DNA of 64,000 bases, taken from positions 62,001-126,000 of the forward strand of contig CAWABY010000013.1 in assembly GCA_963780395.1 (NCBI GenBank), read 5' to 3'. The notes beneath the pieces were generated by a model, which saw only the letters and a program-made list of their open reading frames with translations, did not search any database and had not been told where the DNA came from. Position numbers and translations under genes: made by a program. Below are positions 7,672 through 15,786 of this stretch, piece by piece. Position 1 is the stretch's first letter, and every line of letters starts with the position of its first letter. This stretch comes from VGBV01 sp963780395. GTDB lineage: Bacteria > Actinomycetota > Thermoleophilia > Solirubrobacterales > 70-9.

Positions 7672-7704
7672 GCCCTCCCCCTACGCCACGCGATACTGCG
7701 GGCA
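7633..7704. repeat. Dispersed repeat copy 3 (zinc-ribbon gene start)
   Basis: Shares CCCTCCCCCTACGCC and flanks with copies 1 and 2. Here it forms the short divergent promoter region between the zinc-ribbon gene and the phosphatase gene. Confidence 0.5.
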
Positions 7705-8948
7705 TGGAGTCCTCCAAGGAACAGCGAGGATCGGGCCAGACGGACGACCACAGCGCCGTCCAGTCCCTGCAGCGCGTGACCGAGGCGGCGCTCGCCTATC
7801 TCGACCTCGACGATCTGCTCTCCGAACTCCTCGACCGGACCACAGAAATCCTCGACGTGGACACGGCCGCGATCCTGCTCTTGGAGGAGGACCGCCGCGA
7901 GCTTGTCGCCCGCGCCGCCAAGGGGTTGGAGGAGGAGGTCGAGCGCGGCTTTACGCTCCCGGTCGGCGCGGGGTTCGCGGGCCGCATTGCGGCGACCCAG
8001 CAGCCGGTGGTGGTCGAGGATCTCGACAACTCCCCGATCGAGATCGTAAACCCGCTGATGCGACAGAAGGGCGTGCGTTCTCTGCTCGGCGTGCCGCTGA
8101 TCGTCGAGGGGCGGCTGGTGGGTGTTCTCCATGTCGGGACGCTGGAGCGCCGCGATTTCGACTCCGACGACATTCATCTGCTGCGCACCGTCGGGGACCG
8201 CGTCGCGCTCGCGATCGAGCACGGACAGCTGATGGAGCTGCGAACGGCCGCGCGGCATCTTCAGCAGGGGCTGCTTCCGCAGGCGCTGCCCGAGATCCCG
8301 GAGCTGGACCTGGCCGCTCGCTACCTCCCCGCGGAGGCTGGCGTGGGCGGCGACTGGTACGACGTGATCGCTCTGCCCAGCGGAAGGGTCGGAGTGGCGA
8401 TTGGGGACGTCGTGGGAAAGGGAGCGCAGGCAGCCGCGTACATGGGTGAGCTTCGCAGCGCCCTGCGCGCCTACGCGCTGGAAGAGCTCGCGCCGGCGCG
8501 GGCGCTTGCGAAGCTGGCGCGGTTCGTCGACTTGATACGCGGCCAGATGGCGACGTTGGTCTACGGCATCATCGACCCTGGCGAGTCGCGGATGCGCATC
8601 GCGCGCGCGGGGCATCCCTACCCGCTGCTCGTCCACCCCGAACGAGGGGCCACATACCTGACAAGTGGGGGTGGTCCTCCTCTGGGAGTCCCTGGGGTGG
8701 ACAGCTTCCCGGAGCACGAGAGCGCGATCGAGGCCGGCTCCACGCTGCTGCTCTACACGGACGGACTGGTCGAGCGCCGGGGCGAGCGCATCAGCGACCC
8801 AGAGGCGGCCCTCGCCGAGACAGCGTCCGCCTCGCCGCTCGATCCCGAGACACTGTGCGACAACGTGCTCAGCCGATTCGTGCGGGGGCAGTCGAGCCAG
8901 GACGACGTCGCCCTGCTCGCGGTCCGCAACGCAGGAATCGACGAATGA
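7704..8948 (+). CDS. GAF domain - SpoIIE/PP2C serine phosphatase
   Basis: 414 aa. Residues 25-185 form a GAF sensor domain (LDLDDLLSELLDRTTEIL, LVARAAKGLEEE, LLGVPLIVEGRLVGVLHVG). A linker helix HLQQGLLPQALPEI leads into a SpoIIE-type PP2C domain with metal-binding motifs GGDWYDVI and GDVVGKG, then AGHPYPLL, LLLYTDGLVE and a terminal SQDDVALL. Such proteins dephosphorylate anti-anti-sigma factors in partner-switching control of SigB-like sigma factors. That suits the SigB-like promoters nearby. GATACT lies 6 nt before the ATG, suggesting a leaderless message. Confidence 0.93.
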   Translation: MESSKEQRGSGQTDDHSAVQSLQRVTEAALAYLDLDDLLSELLDRTTEILDVDTAAILLLEEDRRELVARAAKGLEEEVERGFTLPVGAGFAGRIAATQQPVVVEDLDNSPIEIVNPLMRQKGVRSLLGVPLIVEGRLVGVLHVGTLERRDFDSDDIHLLRTVGDRVALAIEHGQLMELRTAARHLQQGLLPQALPEIPELDLAARYLPAEAGVGGDWYDVIALPSGRVGVAIGDVVGKGAQAAAYMGELRSALRAYALEELAPARALAKLARFVDLIRGQMATLVYGIIDPGESRMRIARAGHPYPLLVHPERGATYLTSGGGPPLGVPGVDSFPEHESAIEAGSTLLLYTDGLVERRGERISDPEAALAETASASPLDPETLCDNVLSRFVRGQSSQDDVALLAVRNAGIDE

Positions 8949-9013
8949 CCGGCGGCCCGCCGCTGGATGGAAAGTCAGGGCGGCAGGATTTGACCGCGCG
9001 ATTTCGCGCCATA

Positions 9014-9032
9014 TCGAATCCACCCCGGCTCA
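9014..9032 (+). other. Partial copy of the tRNA 3' end (possible attachment-site relic)
   Basis: 17 of 19 bases match the T-loop to acceptor end of the CAU tRNA at 2526-2544, same strand. No integrase gene is present. It lies in a 197-bp gap without genes. Confidence 0.3.
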
Positions 9033-9145
9033 TGAAGCACTAGTTCAGGTGCGCTAACCGACGATGACCGGGGAGGACGACCCCCGCGCGGCCGACCGGC
9101 CGACGCGAGGGTATCGGCGCCGGCCGGTGGTCGTACTTCAGGCCC

Positions 9146-9607
9146 CTAGCGGCCGAGGGCCGCCAGAATCCGCTTCAGGGACCCGGCCAGATCAGCCGGG
9201 ACATCGTTCGCGTACAGCGGGCCCATCCGGTCATCGAGCAGGGCGGAGGCCAATGCCACCCCGCGCAATGGCAGGGTGCGGTCGCCGCCGAGCAACTCGC
9301 CGATTTCGCCCAGTGGCCCGCGGTTGACCCGGACCCTGTCGTAGTGGAACGGCAGCAGCCCGATGTGGCCTTCCTGCTCGTCGGTCAGCCGGGTGTACGT
9401 CCCGGCCAGCCGCTTGCGCACCTTGGGCCTGCTGAGCTGATCGGCGCGGAGCGAAAGCTCCTCGCTATCGAGCGGGTTGGCGCCCGCGGCGAGCGCCCTG
9501 TCGAGCTCGTGGGCGCGCCCCCGGACGCGAATGCGCAGCCAGAGACGAGCCCAAGGCGCGGGTGGCCGCTGCGTCGAGGCTGTGGGTATTGCGATTTCCG
9601 AAGACAT
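9146..9607 (-). CDS. Conserved hypothetical protein in the palindrome regulon, 153 aa
   Basis: ATG 9607 (MSSEIAIPTASTQRPPAPWA) has AAGGAG 4 nt upstream. An in-frame ATG at 9640 would add 11 residues and coincides with the predicted +1 of the palindrome promoter at 9676-9693. The protein is rich in charged helices; residues 15-70 (LWLRIRVRGRAHELDRALA) and 100-150 show a repeated leucine pattern. No catalytic motif recognised. Confidence 0.7.
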   Translation of the reverse strand: MSSEIAIPTASTQRPPAPWARLWLRIRVRGRAHELDRALAAGANPLDSEELSLRADQLSRPKVRKRLAGTYTRLTDEQEGHIGLLPFHYDRVRVNRGPLGEIGELLGGDRTLPLRGVALASALLDDRMGPLYANDVPADLAGSLKRILAALGR

Positions 9608-9675
9608 GTGGCTCCTTTCTGGACGGCCGGGATCGGCCATCCCCCTCAGGCTCCCGCGGATGACGGCTTGTGGCC

Positions 9676-9693
9676 ATGGGGCGAAATGGTCAT
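9676..9693 (-). promoter_or_regulatory. Palindromic box a
   Basis: ATGGGGCGAAATGGTCAT. Reading leftward, 22 bp later lies GAGCCT (9653-9648), then 7 nt, then ATG at 9640. Same spacing as boxes b-f. Confidence 0.6.
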
Positions 9694-9798
9694 TCGACGA
9701 GTTGGGTCTTTGTCCCCATGGCCGTACGGGGGGTGTTACCTGGGGTCCGTTCGGGCCTGATCCGGATGGCGATCCGCGTCACTCGAACGCCATTGGGG

Positions 9799-10917
9799 CT
9801 ACGCACGGACAGCCTCGCGAGCGTCCGCGCTCACCTCGGTCGTCTTCGCCTTGATACACATCAACAGCTCGCGATAGGAATCGCGGAAGGAGTCGACGCC
9901 TCGGCGCTCGAGCTCGTCCGTGATCGCAGCGAAGTCGATATCGGCCTCGGCCAGCTCGCCGAGTAGCCGCTGGGCGCTGGTCGCCTCGCGGCCGAGTGAG
10001 GCGCCGACGTCACCATGGTCGGCAAAGGCTTGCAGCGTTTTCATCGGGACCGTGCTGATCACACCGGGGGCGATCAGCTCTTGGACGTAGCGGACGTCGG
10101 AGTAGTCCGGGTCTTTCGTGCCGGTGCTCGCCCACAGCGGGCGCTGCGGTGTCGCACCGCACACGGCGAGGTCCTTCCATCTTGTGGTCTCGAGAGAGCG
10201 CATGTAGCGCGCGAAAGCGATCTGAGCGTTTGCGATCGCGGCCCGCCCACGCAGGGGCGAGTCCGGCGCGAGCCAGGGATCGACGACCGTGTCGACACGC
10301 GAGACGAAGAACGAGGCCACCGAGGTGATTTCGTTGATCGGCTTGCCGGTCCCGAGCCGGCGTTCCAAACCCCTCCAATACGCATCGATCGCCTGCTCGT
10401 AGCGGTGGATCGAGAAAAGCAGCGTGACGTTGACACTGACGCCGCGCGCCGTCAGCTCCTCAATCGCGGTGATCCCGGCGTCGGTCGCGGCGACCTTGAC
10501 CAGCAGGTTGAGCACGTCGACTCGATTCCAGATTTCCACGGCCTGCTTCACGGTTGCCTTCGCGTCGTCCGCGAGGTCGGGGGTGCATTCGAAGGAGACG
10601 AAGCCATCGCGGCGGTCGCTCAGCTCGTAGACCGCGCGCAGGTTGTCGGCGCCGCGACGGACGTCCTCCAGGGCGAGCTCGAAGAAGATCTCTCGCGGAT
10701 CTCTTAGGCCCATATCAAGCGCGCGGCGGATCTGGGGGTCATACAGGTCCGAGCGCGTGATCGCCCGGGCGAAGATCGTCGGGTTCGAGGTCGCGCCGGT
10801 TACCGCGAGCTCTCGCACGTAGCGCATGAACTCACCGCTGTCGAGCAGCTCTCGGGAGAGGTCGTCCAGCCAGATCGACACCCCGGCGTCGTGAAGGTGC
10901 TGCAGGCGGCTCAGCAT
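9799..10917 (-). CDS. tal: Transaldolase
   Basis: 372 aa. The start MLSRLQHLHDAGVSIWLDDL is chosen because its ATG overlaps the stop of the upstream oxidoreductase gene (ATGCTGA), giving tight coupling. Motifs: ATSNPTIF near residue 40, the Schiff-base lysine in LLVKVAATDAG near 135, NVTLLFS, and TSVASFFVSRVD. It transfers a dihydroxyacetone unit between sugar phosphates in the non-oxidative pentose phosphate pathway. Placement in a stress-regulon operon suggests a role in NADPH or carbon rerouting; glucose-6-phosphate dehydrogenase is at 26252. Confidence 0.95.
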   Translation of the reverse strand: MLSRLQHLHDAGVSIWLDDLSRELLDSGEFMRYVRELAVTGATSNPTIFARAITRSDLYDPQIRRALDMGLRDPREIFFELALEDVRRGADNLRAVYELSDRRDGFVSFECTPDLADDAKATVKQAVEIWNRVDVLNLLVKVAATDAGITAIEELTARGVSVNVTLLFSIHRYEQAIDAYWRGLERRLGTGKPINEITSVASFFVSRVDTVVDPWLAPDSPLRGRAAIANAQIAFARYMRSLETTRWKDLAVCGATPQRPLWASTGTKDPDYSDVRYVQELIAPGVISTVPMKTLQAFADHGDVGASLGREATSAQRLLGELAEADIDFAAITDELERRGVDSFRDSYRELLMCIKAKTTEVSADAREAVRA

Positions 10918-12209
10918 GATCCACCCTCGGATGCCCACGCGCCGAGGGCTTCGCGCTCGTCCTCGTCGTCGTCAGCGTCGCCAGGCTTGCCCAATTCGGC
11001 CAGCGGAGTGTCGGGGTCGGCGAGCTCACGCGGATCGAGTCGCCGGCGGGAGGCGATCAGCTCCCGGATCGGGTCGCTTACGTCCCAGACGTTCATGTTC
11101 ATTCCCGCGACCAGGCGCTCGTCCTCGAGCCAGAAGGCGATGAACTCGCGGGCTCCGACGTCGCCGCGGAAGACGATCTCGTCCCATTCGGTCGCGTGGC
11201 CGCTGTACTCCATTCCGGTCTCGTACTGGTCGGAGAAGAAATAGGGGATCCGCTCGTAGGGCTCGCTTGCACCGAGCATGTTCCTGGCGGCGACCGGGCC
11301 TTGATGCAGCGCGGTGTCCCAATGCTCGACGCGGAGGTGGCGCCCGTAGAAGGGATGGCGAGCGTTGGCGATGTCACCGGCGGCGTACACACTCGGGATG
11401 CTGCTCTGAAGATGCTCGTCGACGACGATGCCGTCGTCGATCCGAAGTCCGGCGCTTTCGAGCAGCCCGGTTCGGGGTGCGACGCCAATGCCCACGACGA
11501 CGAACCCCGTTTCGATCGAGGCGCCATCCCGGGTGATCACCCGCTCCACCGAGCCCTGGCCCTCGAAGCGCTCGACAGTCGTCTCGGGCAGGAACTCGAC
11601 GCCGTGCTCGCGGTGCAGGCTGAGGTAGACCTGCCCGAGCTCGGGTCCCAACACCCGCTCGAGGGGCAGTGAGGCCATCTCGAGCATGGTCACCTCGCAC
11701 CCCTTCTGGCGAGCCGAGGCGGCGATCTCCGCGCCGATCCAGCCCGAGCCGACCACGACCAGTCGCTGGCTCGATTCGATGCGCTTGCCGATCCGCTTGG
11801 AGTCGGCCAGCGTCCTCAGGTAGTGGATGCCGTCGAGGTCGGCACCCTGGACCTCGAGCCGGCGCGGAACCGCGCCAGTCGATAGTAGGAGGCGGTCGTA
11901 GCCGAGGCGGCGGTCGCCTTCGAGCAGGAGCTCCTGAAGGCCGGCGTCGAGACCGGTGACGCGCGTCGAGCACAGGAGCTCGATCGAATGGTCGTCATAG
12001 AAGGTCTGGTCATGCACGTAGGGGGCGTCCTCGGCCTCCCCCCGCAGGTAGTCCTTGGACAGGGGCGGGCGCTCGTAGGGGCGCTCGGGCTCATCGCCCA
12101 CCAGGACGACGCGACCGTCGAAGCCCTCTTCACGCAGCGTCTCTGCCGCTTTGGCGCCGGCCAGCCCGGCGCCGACGATCACGAATGTCTCGGGCGATGC
12201 GACGGTCAT
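10911..12209 (-). CDS. NAD(P)/FAD-dependent ferredoxin reductase-like oxidoreductase
   Basis: 432 aa. The first dinucleotide fold is FVIVGAGLAGAKAAETLREE at the N-terminus, followed by the PLSKDYL motif typical of rubredoxin/ferredoxin reductases. The second fold is VVVGSGWIGAEIAA, and the FAD-binding VYAAGDIAN lies near residue 290. The C-terminal domain resembles the reductase C-terminal fold, with an acidic tail (DADDDEDERE). GGAAAG precedes the ATG. It lies between a 67-aa gene and transaldolase in one operon fed by box b. The electron acceptor is unknown. Confidence 0.9.
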   Translation of the reverse strand: MTVASPETFVIVGAGLAGAKAAETLREEGFDGRVVLVGDEPERPYERPPLSKDYLRGEAEDAPYVHDQTFYDDHSIELLCSTRVTGLDAGLQELLLEGDRRLGYDRLLLSTGAVPRRLEVQGADLDGIHYLRTLADSKRIGKRIESSQRLVVVGSGWIGAEIAASARQKGCEVTMLEMASLPLERVLGPELGQVYLSLHREHGVEFLPETTVERFEGQGSVERVITRDGASIETGFVVVGIGVAPRTGLLESAGLRIDDGIVVDEHLQSSIPSVYAAGDIANARHPFYGRHLRVEHWDTALHQGPVAARNMLGASEPYERIPYFFSDQYETGMEYSGHATEWDEIVFRGDVGAREFIAFWLEDERLVAGMNMNVWDVSDPIRELIASRRRLDPRELADPDTPLAELGKPGDADDDEDEREALGAWASEGGSC

Positions 12210-12231
12210 CGCTTTCCTTTCTCAGCGGCGC

Positions 12232-12435
12232 TCAGGCCGGTTGATTGCTTTGGCCCCTGTTTGCGTCCCGGAAGGAAGCGTTCTTACCCCGGGTGCGATG
12301 CAGCCGCCTGAACTCCCTCAGCACGGCCTTCGTCTCGCGGGTGGGCCGTCGCCCCACAGCGGCTGGCCGGGGCGTCCGGGTGCGTTCGGCGCGACGAGTG
12401 AAGATCAGAGTTCCTGCTGGGCCGATGGTTGCCAT
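12232..12435 (-). CDS. Small basic protein, first gene of the box-b operon
   Basis: 67 aa (MATIGPAGTLIFTRRAERTR at the start, then a basic helix ETKAVLREFRRLHRTRGKN). The ATG lies exactly 35 bp from palindrome b with GATCAT 7 nt upstream, as in the other regulon promoters. There is no ribosome binding site, so it is probably leaderless. Ends 22 bp before the oxidoreductase. The promoter geometry is the main reason to believe it. Confidence 0.55.
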   Translation of the reverse strand: MATIGPAGTLIFTRRAERTRTPRPAAVGRRPTRETKAVLREFRRLHRTRGKNASFRDANRGQSNQPA

Positions 12436-12451
12436 GACTCAAATGATCGAC

Positions 12452-12802
12452 TCAGGTGGTCGCCGTGTCGATGGGGCTTTCCACCCATCCCGGCTCGGAG
12501 CACTCGTTCGGGGTCAGAACTCTCGGCTGCAGCCCGAGGAACCGCATATCCGTGACGAGATCGGCCAAGGCGTCGGCCAGGCGATCCCGTCCCAGCAGAA
12601 GGGATTCCTCGGGCAGTTCAAGCTCGACAAGCCACCCGACCTCGATCTCGGTGTCGGGGAGGTCTTGGGCCAGCCGGGACAGACGGATGATGCCCTGTGG
12701 CGCGCCCTTCCGGAGTTGGTCGAGCTGGCCTTCGAGCCAATCCTCGAGGTCGCCGGCGGGGGCCGGCGTGCACGGGTGGCTGAGGATCGCGATCTTGACC
12801 AT
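12452..12802 (-). CDS. Conserved hypothetical protein of the palindrome regulon, 116 aa
   Basis: Start MVKIAILSHPCTPAPAGDLE, 35 bp from palindrome c with GAGCCT 7 nt upstream. A longer frame to 12889 would run through the box and is unlikely. Contains EDWLEGQLDQLRKGAPQGII and GWLVELELPEESLLLGRDRL, soluble alpha/beta in character. Palindrome b lies inside its 3' end, over codons for VESPID. Function unknown. Confidence 0.65.
   Translation of the reverse strand: MVKIAILSHPCTPAPAGDLEDWLEGQLDQLRKGAPQGIIRLSRLAQDLPDTEIEVGWLVELELPEESLLLGRDRLADALADLVTDMRFLGLQPRVLTPNECSEPGWVESPIDTATT
12471..12488 (-). promoter_or_regulatory. Palindromic box b
   Basis: Minus strand ATGGGTGGAAAGCCCCAT. 22 bp downstream lies GATCAT (12448-12443), then 7 nt, then ATG 12435. 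Serves the 67-aa gene, the oxidoreductase and transaldolase. Confidence 0.65.
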
Positions 12803-12837
12803 GGCCCAAAGGCTCGCAACGGCTGGGTCGCGGGTCC

Positions 12838-12855
12838 ATGGGTGGAAATCCTCAT
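12838..12855 (-). promoter_or_regulatory. Palindromic box c
   Basis: Plus strand ATGGGTGGAAATCCTCAT. Leftward, 22 bp later is GAGCCT (12815-12810), 7 nt, ATG 12802. It is also 80 bp upstream of the histidine kinase start on the plus strand, but no matching -10 is seen at 12878-12883. Confidence 0.6.
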
Positions 12856-12935
12856 TCGGGCGGGGACAGGCGCCTGCAGCGTGCCGCACAGACGACCCTC
12901 TCGCTATTTGAAGAAGAGCGTGCTTTCGTTAGGCG

Positions 12936-13931
12936 ATGACTTCCAGCGGCGAATCCTCCTCCCGGGAGTCGAGATCGATCGCGCGTCGGGCACTTCTTTC
13001 AAGCAGTGCCCTGCTTGCCTTGATCTTCGTTCTCCTGGTGGTGACACCCGTTACCGTCAGCCACCCGATCCGCGCGAGCGAGCTGCTGATCTTGGTCCTG
13101 GCTTTCGTGGCGATGCTGGTCGTCAACTTCGTTCGCGTTCGTCGCGCCTTCGCGCCCCTTCGCATCTTCGCGGCCGAGATGGGGGAGGTCGACTTGCGCC
13201 ACCCCGAGCGGGCGCGGATCGATGGCTCAAGCGACAGCGTCGAGCTGGCCGCATTCACGAACGCGTTCAATGCGATGCTCGGCCGCCTTGCCGATGAGCG
13301 TCGCGCGGGCTCGCGCGCCGCGCTCCTCGCCCAGGAGCGGGAACGTCTGCGAATCGCTCAGGCCCTTCACGATGAGGCCGGTCAGACCCTGACCGCGGTG
13401 GCTCTTGAGATCGAGCGGGCGGCTTCGCAGGGTCCCGAAAGCGAGCGCAAGCGAATGGCCGAGCTCGCCGGCGAGCTTCACTCCACCCTCGACGAGATCA
13501 GGCGGATCGCCCGCGAGCTGCGTCCCGAGGCGCTCGACGATCTCGGGCTGATCAACGCTCTGATCGCGCTCTGCTCCCGGGCAGCCCGCCAGGGAGGTCT
13601 CCAGATCGAGCGTCGCCTCTCCGATGACCTGCCCGATCTCTCCTCGGATCAGGAGCTGGTCCTCTACCGCGTGGCCCAGGAGGCCTTGACGAACGTCCTC
13701 CGCCACGCCCAGGCGTCGCATGCTGTGCTCGAGCTCGAGAGTTCGAACGGCGCGATCAACCTGACCGTCAGCGACGACGGACAGGGGATTCCCGATCGCC
13801 CCGAGGGGGAAACGATCGGGATCGAGGGCATGCGCGAGCGATCGCTGCTCACGGGCGGGACCTTGGCGATCGACTCCCAAACCGGGGTCGGAACCACCGT
13901 CAAGCTCAGCTTTCCCCTGGAGCGCGACTGA
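12936..13931 (+). CDS. NarL-type sensor histidine kinase
   Basis: 331 aa. Two transmembrane helices (ALLSSSALLALIFVLLVV and LLILVLAFVAMLVVNFV) have only about 10 residues between them, so there is no periplasmic sensor. A HAMP-like linker follows, then the HisKA_3 dimerisation box with phosphoacceptor His in ERLRIAQALHDEAGQ, then the ATPase domain with N-box EALTNVLRHA, G1 DDGQGIP and G2 GIEGMRER. The stop overlaps the regulator start by one base (TGATG). Probably the kinase of the local regulon; its signal may be sensed in or through the membrane. Confidence 0.92.
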   Translation: MTSSGESSSRESRSIARRALLSSSALLALIFVLLVVTPVTVSHPIRASELLILVLAFVAMLVVNFVRVRRAFAPLRIFAAEMGEVDLRHPERARIDGSSDSVELAAFTNAFNAMLGRLADERRAGSRAALLAQERERLRIAQALHDEAGQTLTAVALEIERAASQGPESERKRMAELAGELHSTLDEIRRIARELRPEALDDLGLINALIALCSRAARQGGLQIERRLSDDLPDLSSDQELVLYRVAQEALTNVLRHAQASHAVLELESSNGAINLTVSDDGQGIPDRPEGETIGIEGMRERSLLTGGTLAIDSQTGVGTTVKLSFPLERD

Positions 13932-14590
13932 TGTCGATTCCATTGCGCGCCAGGATTCTCCTCGCCGACGACCACGAGCTGGTCCGCAGCGGGCTGAAGC
14001 TCGTCCTCGACTCTCAGCCCGATTTGGAGGTGGTGGTCGAGGCGAGTGACGGGGAGGAGGCGCTCAAGATCGCGATCAGCGAGGAGCTCGACCTGGCGGT
14101 GCTGGACGTCTCGATGCCGCGGCTGACCGGACTCCAGGTCGCCGCCGAGCTTCACAGCCGCCGGCCGGAGCTGCACACTCTGATGCTGTCGGTTCACGAC
14201 AACGAGCAGTACTTCTTCGAGGCGCTGAAGGCCGGCGCTTCTGGCTACGTCCTGAAGTCAGAGGCCAACCGCGATCTGATCGAAGCCTGCCGCGGGGCAC
14301 TGCGCGGCGAGCCGTTCATCTACCCCGCGGCCGCCTCAGCGCTCGTCAAGGACTACCTCGAGCGTGCCCGGCGGGGGGAGGAGATCACGAGTGACCCGCT
14401 GACCCCGCGCGAGCTGGAGGTGATCAAGCTGATCGCAGAGGGCCTGACCAGCGAGGAGGTCGGCGAGACCCTCGTGATCGCGAAGAACACCGTCGACCGC
14501 CACCGCGACAACATCCTCGAGAAGCTCGGGATGCGAAACCGCGTCGATCTGACGCGGTACGCGATCAAGCGGGGGCTGGTCGAGCCCTAG
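13931..14590 (+). CDS. NarL/FixJ-family response regulator
   Basis: 219 aa. The receiver domain has the acidic pair DDHE, the phosphoacceptor Asp in LAVLDVSMPRLTG, a switch Ser (MLSVHDNEQYFFEAL) and Lys in YVLKSEA. The C-terminal LuxR helix-turn-helix reads LTPRELEVIKLIAEGLTSEE and AKNTVDRHRDNILEKLG. Regulators of this class bind palindromes as dimers, and DosR is one. It sits in the middle of six palindromic promoter boxes, making it the best candidate for their binder (inference). Confidence 0.93.
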   Translation: MSIPLRARILLADDHELVRSGLKLVLDSQPDLEVVVEASDGEEALKIAISEELDLAVLDVSMPRLTGLQVAAELHSRRPELHTLMLSVHDNEQYFFEALKAGASGYVLKSEANRDLIEACRGALRGEPFIYPAAASALVKDYLERARRGEEITSDPLTPRELEVIKLIAEGLTSEEVGETLVIAKNTVDRHRDNILEKLGMRNRVDLTRYAIKRGLVEP

Positions 14591-14602
14591 TCACAGCAGG
14601 GC

Positions 14603-14983
14603 TCAGAGATCGTTCAGCAGCTCGACCAGCACCACGGCGTTGTTGTGCTCCTGATCGCGGGCGGCGTAGAGCACCGTTAGGGGGCGGCTTGCGGCCCGGC
14701 GACGAAGGTCATCGAGGCGTTCGGGGTGGGCGGCGAGCTCGCGTCGGTAGCGGGTCCGGAACTTCGCGAAACGCGCTGGGACGTGGTCGAACCACTTGCG
14801 AAGCTCGTCGCTGGGCGCCAGGTCTCGCGCCCATTCATCGAGCCGGGCCCGCTCCCGCGAGACGCCGCGTGGCCACACGTGGTCGATCAGGATTCGATAG
14901 CCGTCTCCACGGCCGCTCTTCTCGTAGATCCGCTTCGCACGCGCATCGAGGGTCATTGCGGGCTCACTCGCGCTCGCTGTCAC
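14603..14983 (-). CDS. DUF488 family protein
   Basis: 126 aa from GTG 14983, or 117 aa from ATG 14956. The later start would follow the upstream small gene by 7 nt instead of overlapping it. Motifs: RIYEKSGRGDGYRILIDHVW, PRGVSRERARLDEWARDLAP, and LTVLYAARDQEHNNAVVL, characteristic of the short DUF488 clade. Function unknown. Last gene of the leftward operon from box d. Confidence 0.88.
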   Translation of the reverse strand: MTASASEPAMTLDARAKRIYEKSGRGDGYRILIDHVWPRGVSRERARLDEWARDLAPSDELRKWFDHVPARFAKFRTRYRRELAAHPERLDDLRRRAASRPLTVLYAARDQEHNNAVVLVELLNDL

Positions 14984-15140
14984 GCCAGCCCCTACGCGGC
15001 TGATGCCGGAGGGCCAAGCGCTGCCCGCTCAGCGCCCGCATGCCATCGCTCCAAATCATCGCGCGTGCAGTCGGCTCCGGCCGGCGCTGCGGCCCCCGAG
15101 GAGCTTGGTAGAGGATTCCTGCTCTGGCTGACATTGTCAT
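14964..15140 (-). CDS. Small Arg-rich protein, MTMxARAGIxYQxPR family, copy 1
   Basis: 58 aa, start MTMSARAGILYQAPRGPQRR, strong AAAGGAAG 6 nt upstream. It aligns with the 50-aa product at 16536-16688 over the first 35 residues (ARAGI-YQ-PR-PQRRP-EP-AR, then SDG). Its ATG overlaps the stop of a 10-codon leader frame. First full gene leftward from box d, ahead of DUF488. Unknown family. Confidence 0.6.
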   Translation of the reverse strand: MTMSARAGILYQAPRGPQRRPEPTARAMIWSDGMRALSGQRLALRHQPRRGWRDSERE

Positions 15141-15169
15141 GAGCAACTTCCTTTCGGGTAGGTAGTCAT
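15137..15169 (-). CDS. Ten-residue leader ORF at box d (leftward)
   Basis: Reads MTTYPKGSCS-stop. Its ATG lies 35 bp from palindrome d with GAGCAT 7 nt upstream, and its TGA overlaps the next ATG (ATGA). It may be a true leader peptide, or simply the transcription start falling on an ATG. Confidence 0.35.
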   Translation of the reverse strand: MTTYPKGSCS

Positions 15170-15204
15170 GGCGCCAATGCTCCCAGCGGCGACGCCGCGA
15201 CTCC

Positions 15205-15222
15205 ATGGGTGGAAACGCCCAT
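15205..15222. promoter_or_regulatory. Palindromic box d, bidirectional
   Basis: ATGGGTGGAAACGCCCAT. Rightward: 22 bp, GAAGAT (15245-15250), 6 nt, ATG 15257. Leftward: 22 bp, GAGCAT (15182-15177), 7 nt, ATG 15169. It is the only one of the six boxes with a -10 on both sides. Confidence 0.7.
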
Positions 15223-15256
15223 TCCAACTCGGGCATTCATCGTCGAAGATGGGGTC

Positions 15257-15709
15257 ATGAGCAAGCGCAAGCGCATCCTTCTCGTCGTCGACCCCGCGAT
15301 CAGCGACGCCAGGGTGGTCCGCCCCTCCGTCCGTGCGGTTGCCGAACGCGAAGCCAGCGAGGTCTACGTGCTTGCCCCTCTCCTGATCACCCGTGTGGAG
15401 TGGGTCACGAACGAGGACGATCCTGACGCCGTCGCAGACGCAGAGGAGCGACTGGCCTCCACGCTTCGGCAGCTATACGACCGAGAGATCGAGGCCGAGG
15501 GAACGGTGGGCGACGACGCTTCCATAGTCACAGCCATCGGCGATGCGCTCGCCGAGTTTCCAGCTGATGAGATCGTCATCGCCGTCCACACCGACTACGA
15601 CCGCCATTGGCGCGAACGGGACGTCGCCCAGAGGATCCGCGCCCACCACTCTCAACCGCTCACGGAGCTGCTCGTCGACGCCGACGGTGCGGCATCGGTT
15701 CGGGTCTGA
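15257..15709 (+). CDS. Universal stress protein-like (UspA fold) protein
   Basis: 150 aa, start MSKRKRILLVVDPAISDARV. The N-terminal beta strand RILLVVD, the middle DREIEAEGTVGDDASIVTAI and DEIVIAVHTDYDRHWRERDV follow the UspA order of strands. The ATP-binding GxxGx9G(S/T) of classic Usp proteins is not clear, so nucleotide binding is doubtful. The start is fixed by box d and GAAGAT. Confidence 0.65.
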   Translation: MSKRKRILLVVDPAISDARVVRPSVRAVAEREASEVYVLAPLLITRVEWVTNEDDPDAVADAEERLASTLRQLYDREIEAEGTVGDDASIVTAIGDALAEFPADEIVIAVHTDYDRHWRERDVAQRIRAHHSQPLTELLVDADGAASVRV

Positions 15710-15786
15710 CTGCTCCGCGACCCCGTGGGCGCCTCGGGAGGATGGGATCGATCGTCGTCTGTTGAGGGGGTCGCGAGGACAGGCAT

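Noticed and set aside
9660..9798. A plus-strand gene from box a
   Set aside because: On the right side no GAnnAT lies at 22 bp and the frames there are shadows of transaldolase.
12281..12290. GGGGTAAG as a SigB -10
   Set aside because: No GTTT at 14-17 bp upstream on the same strand.
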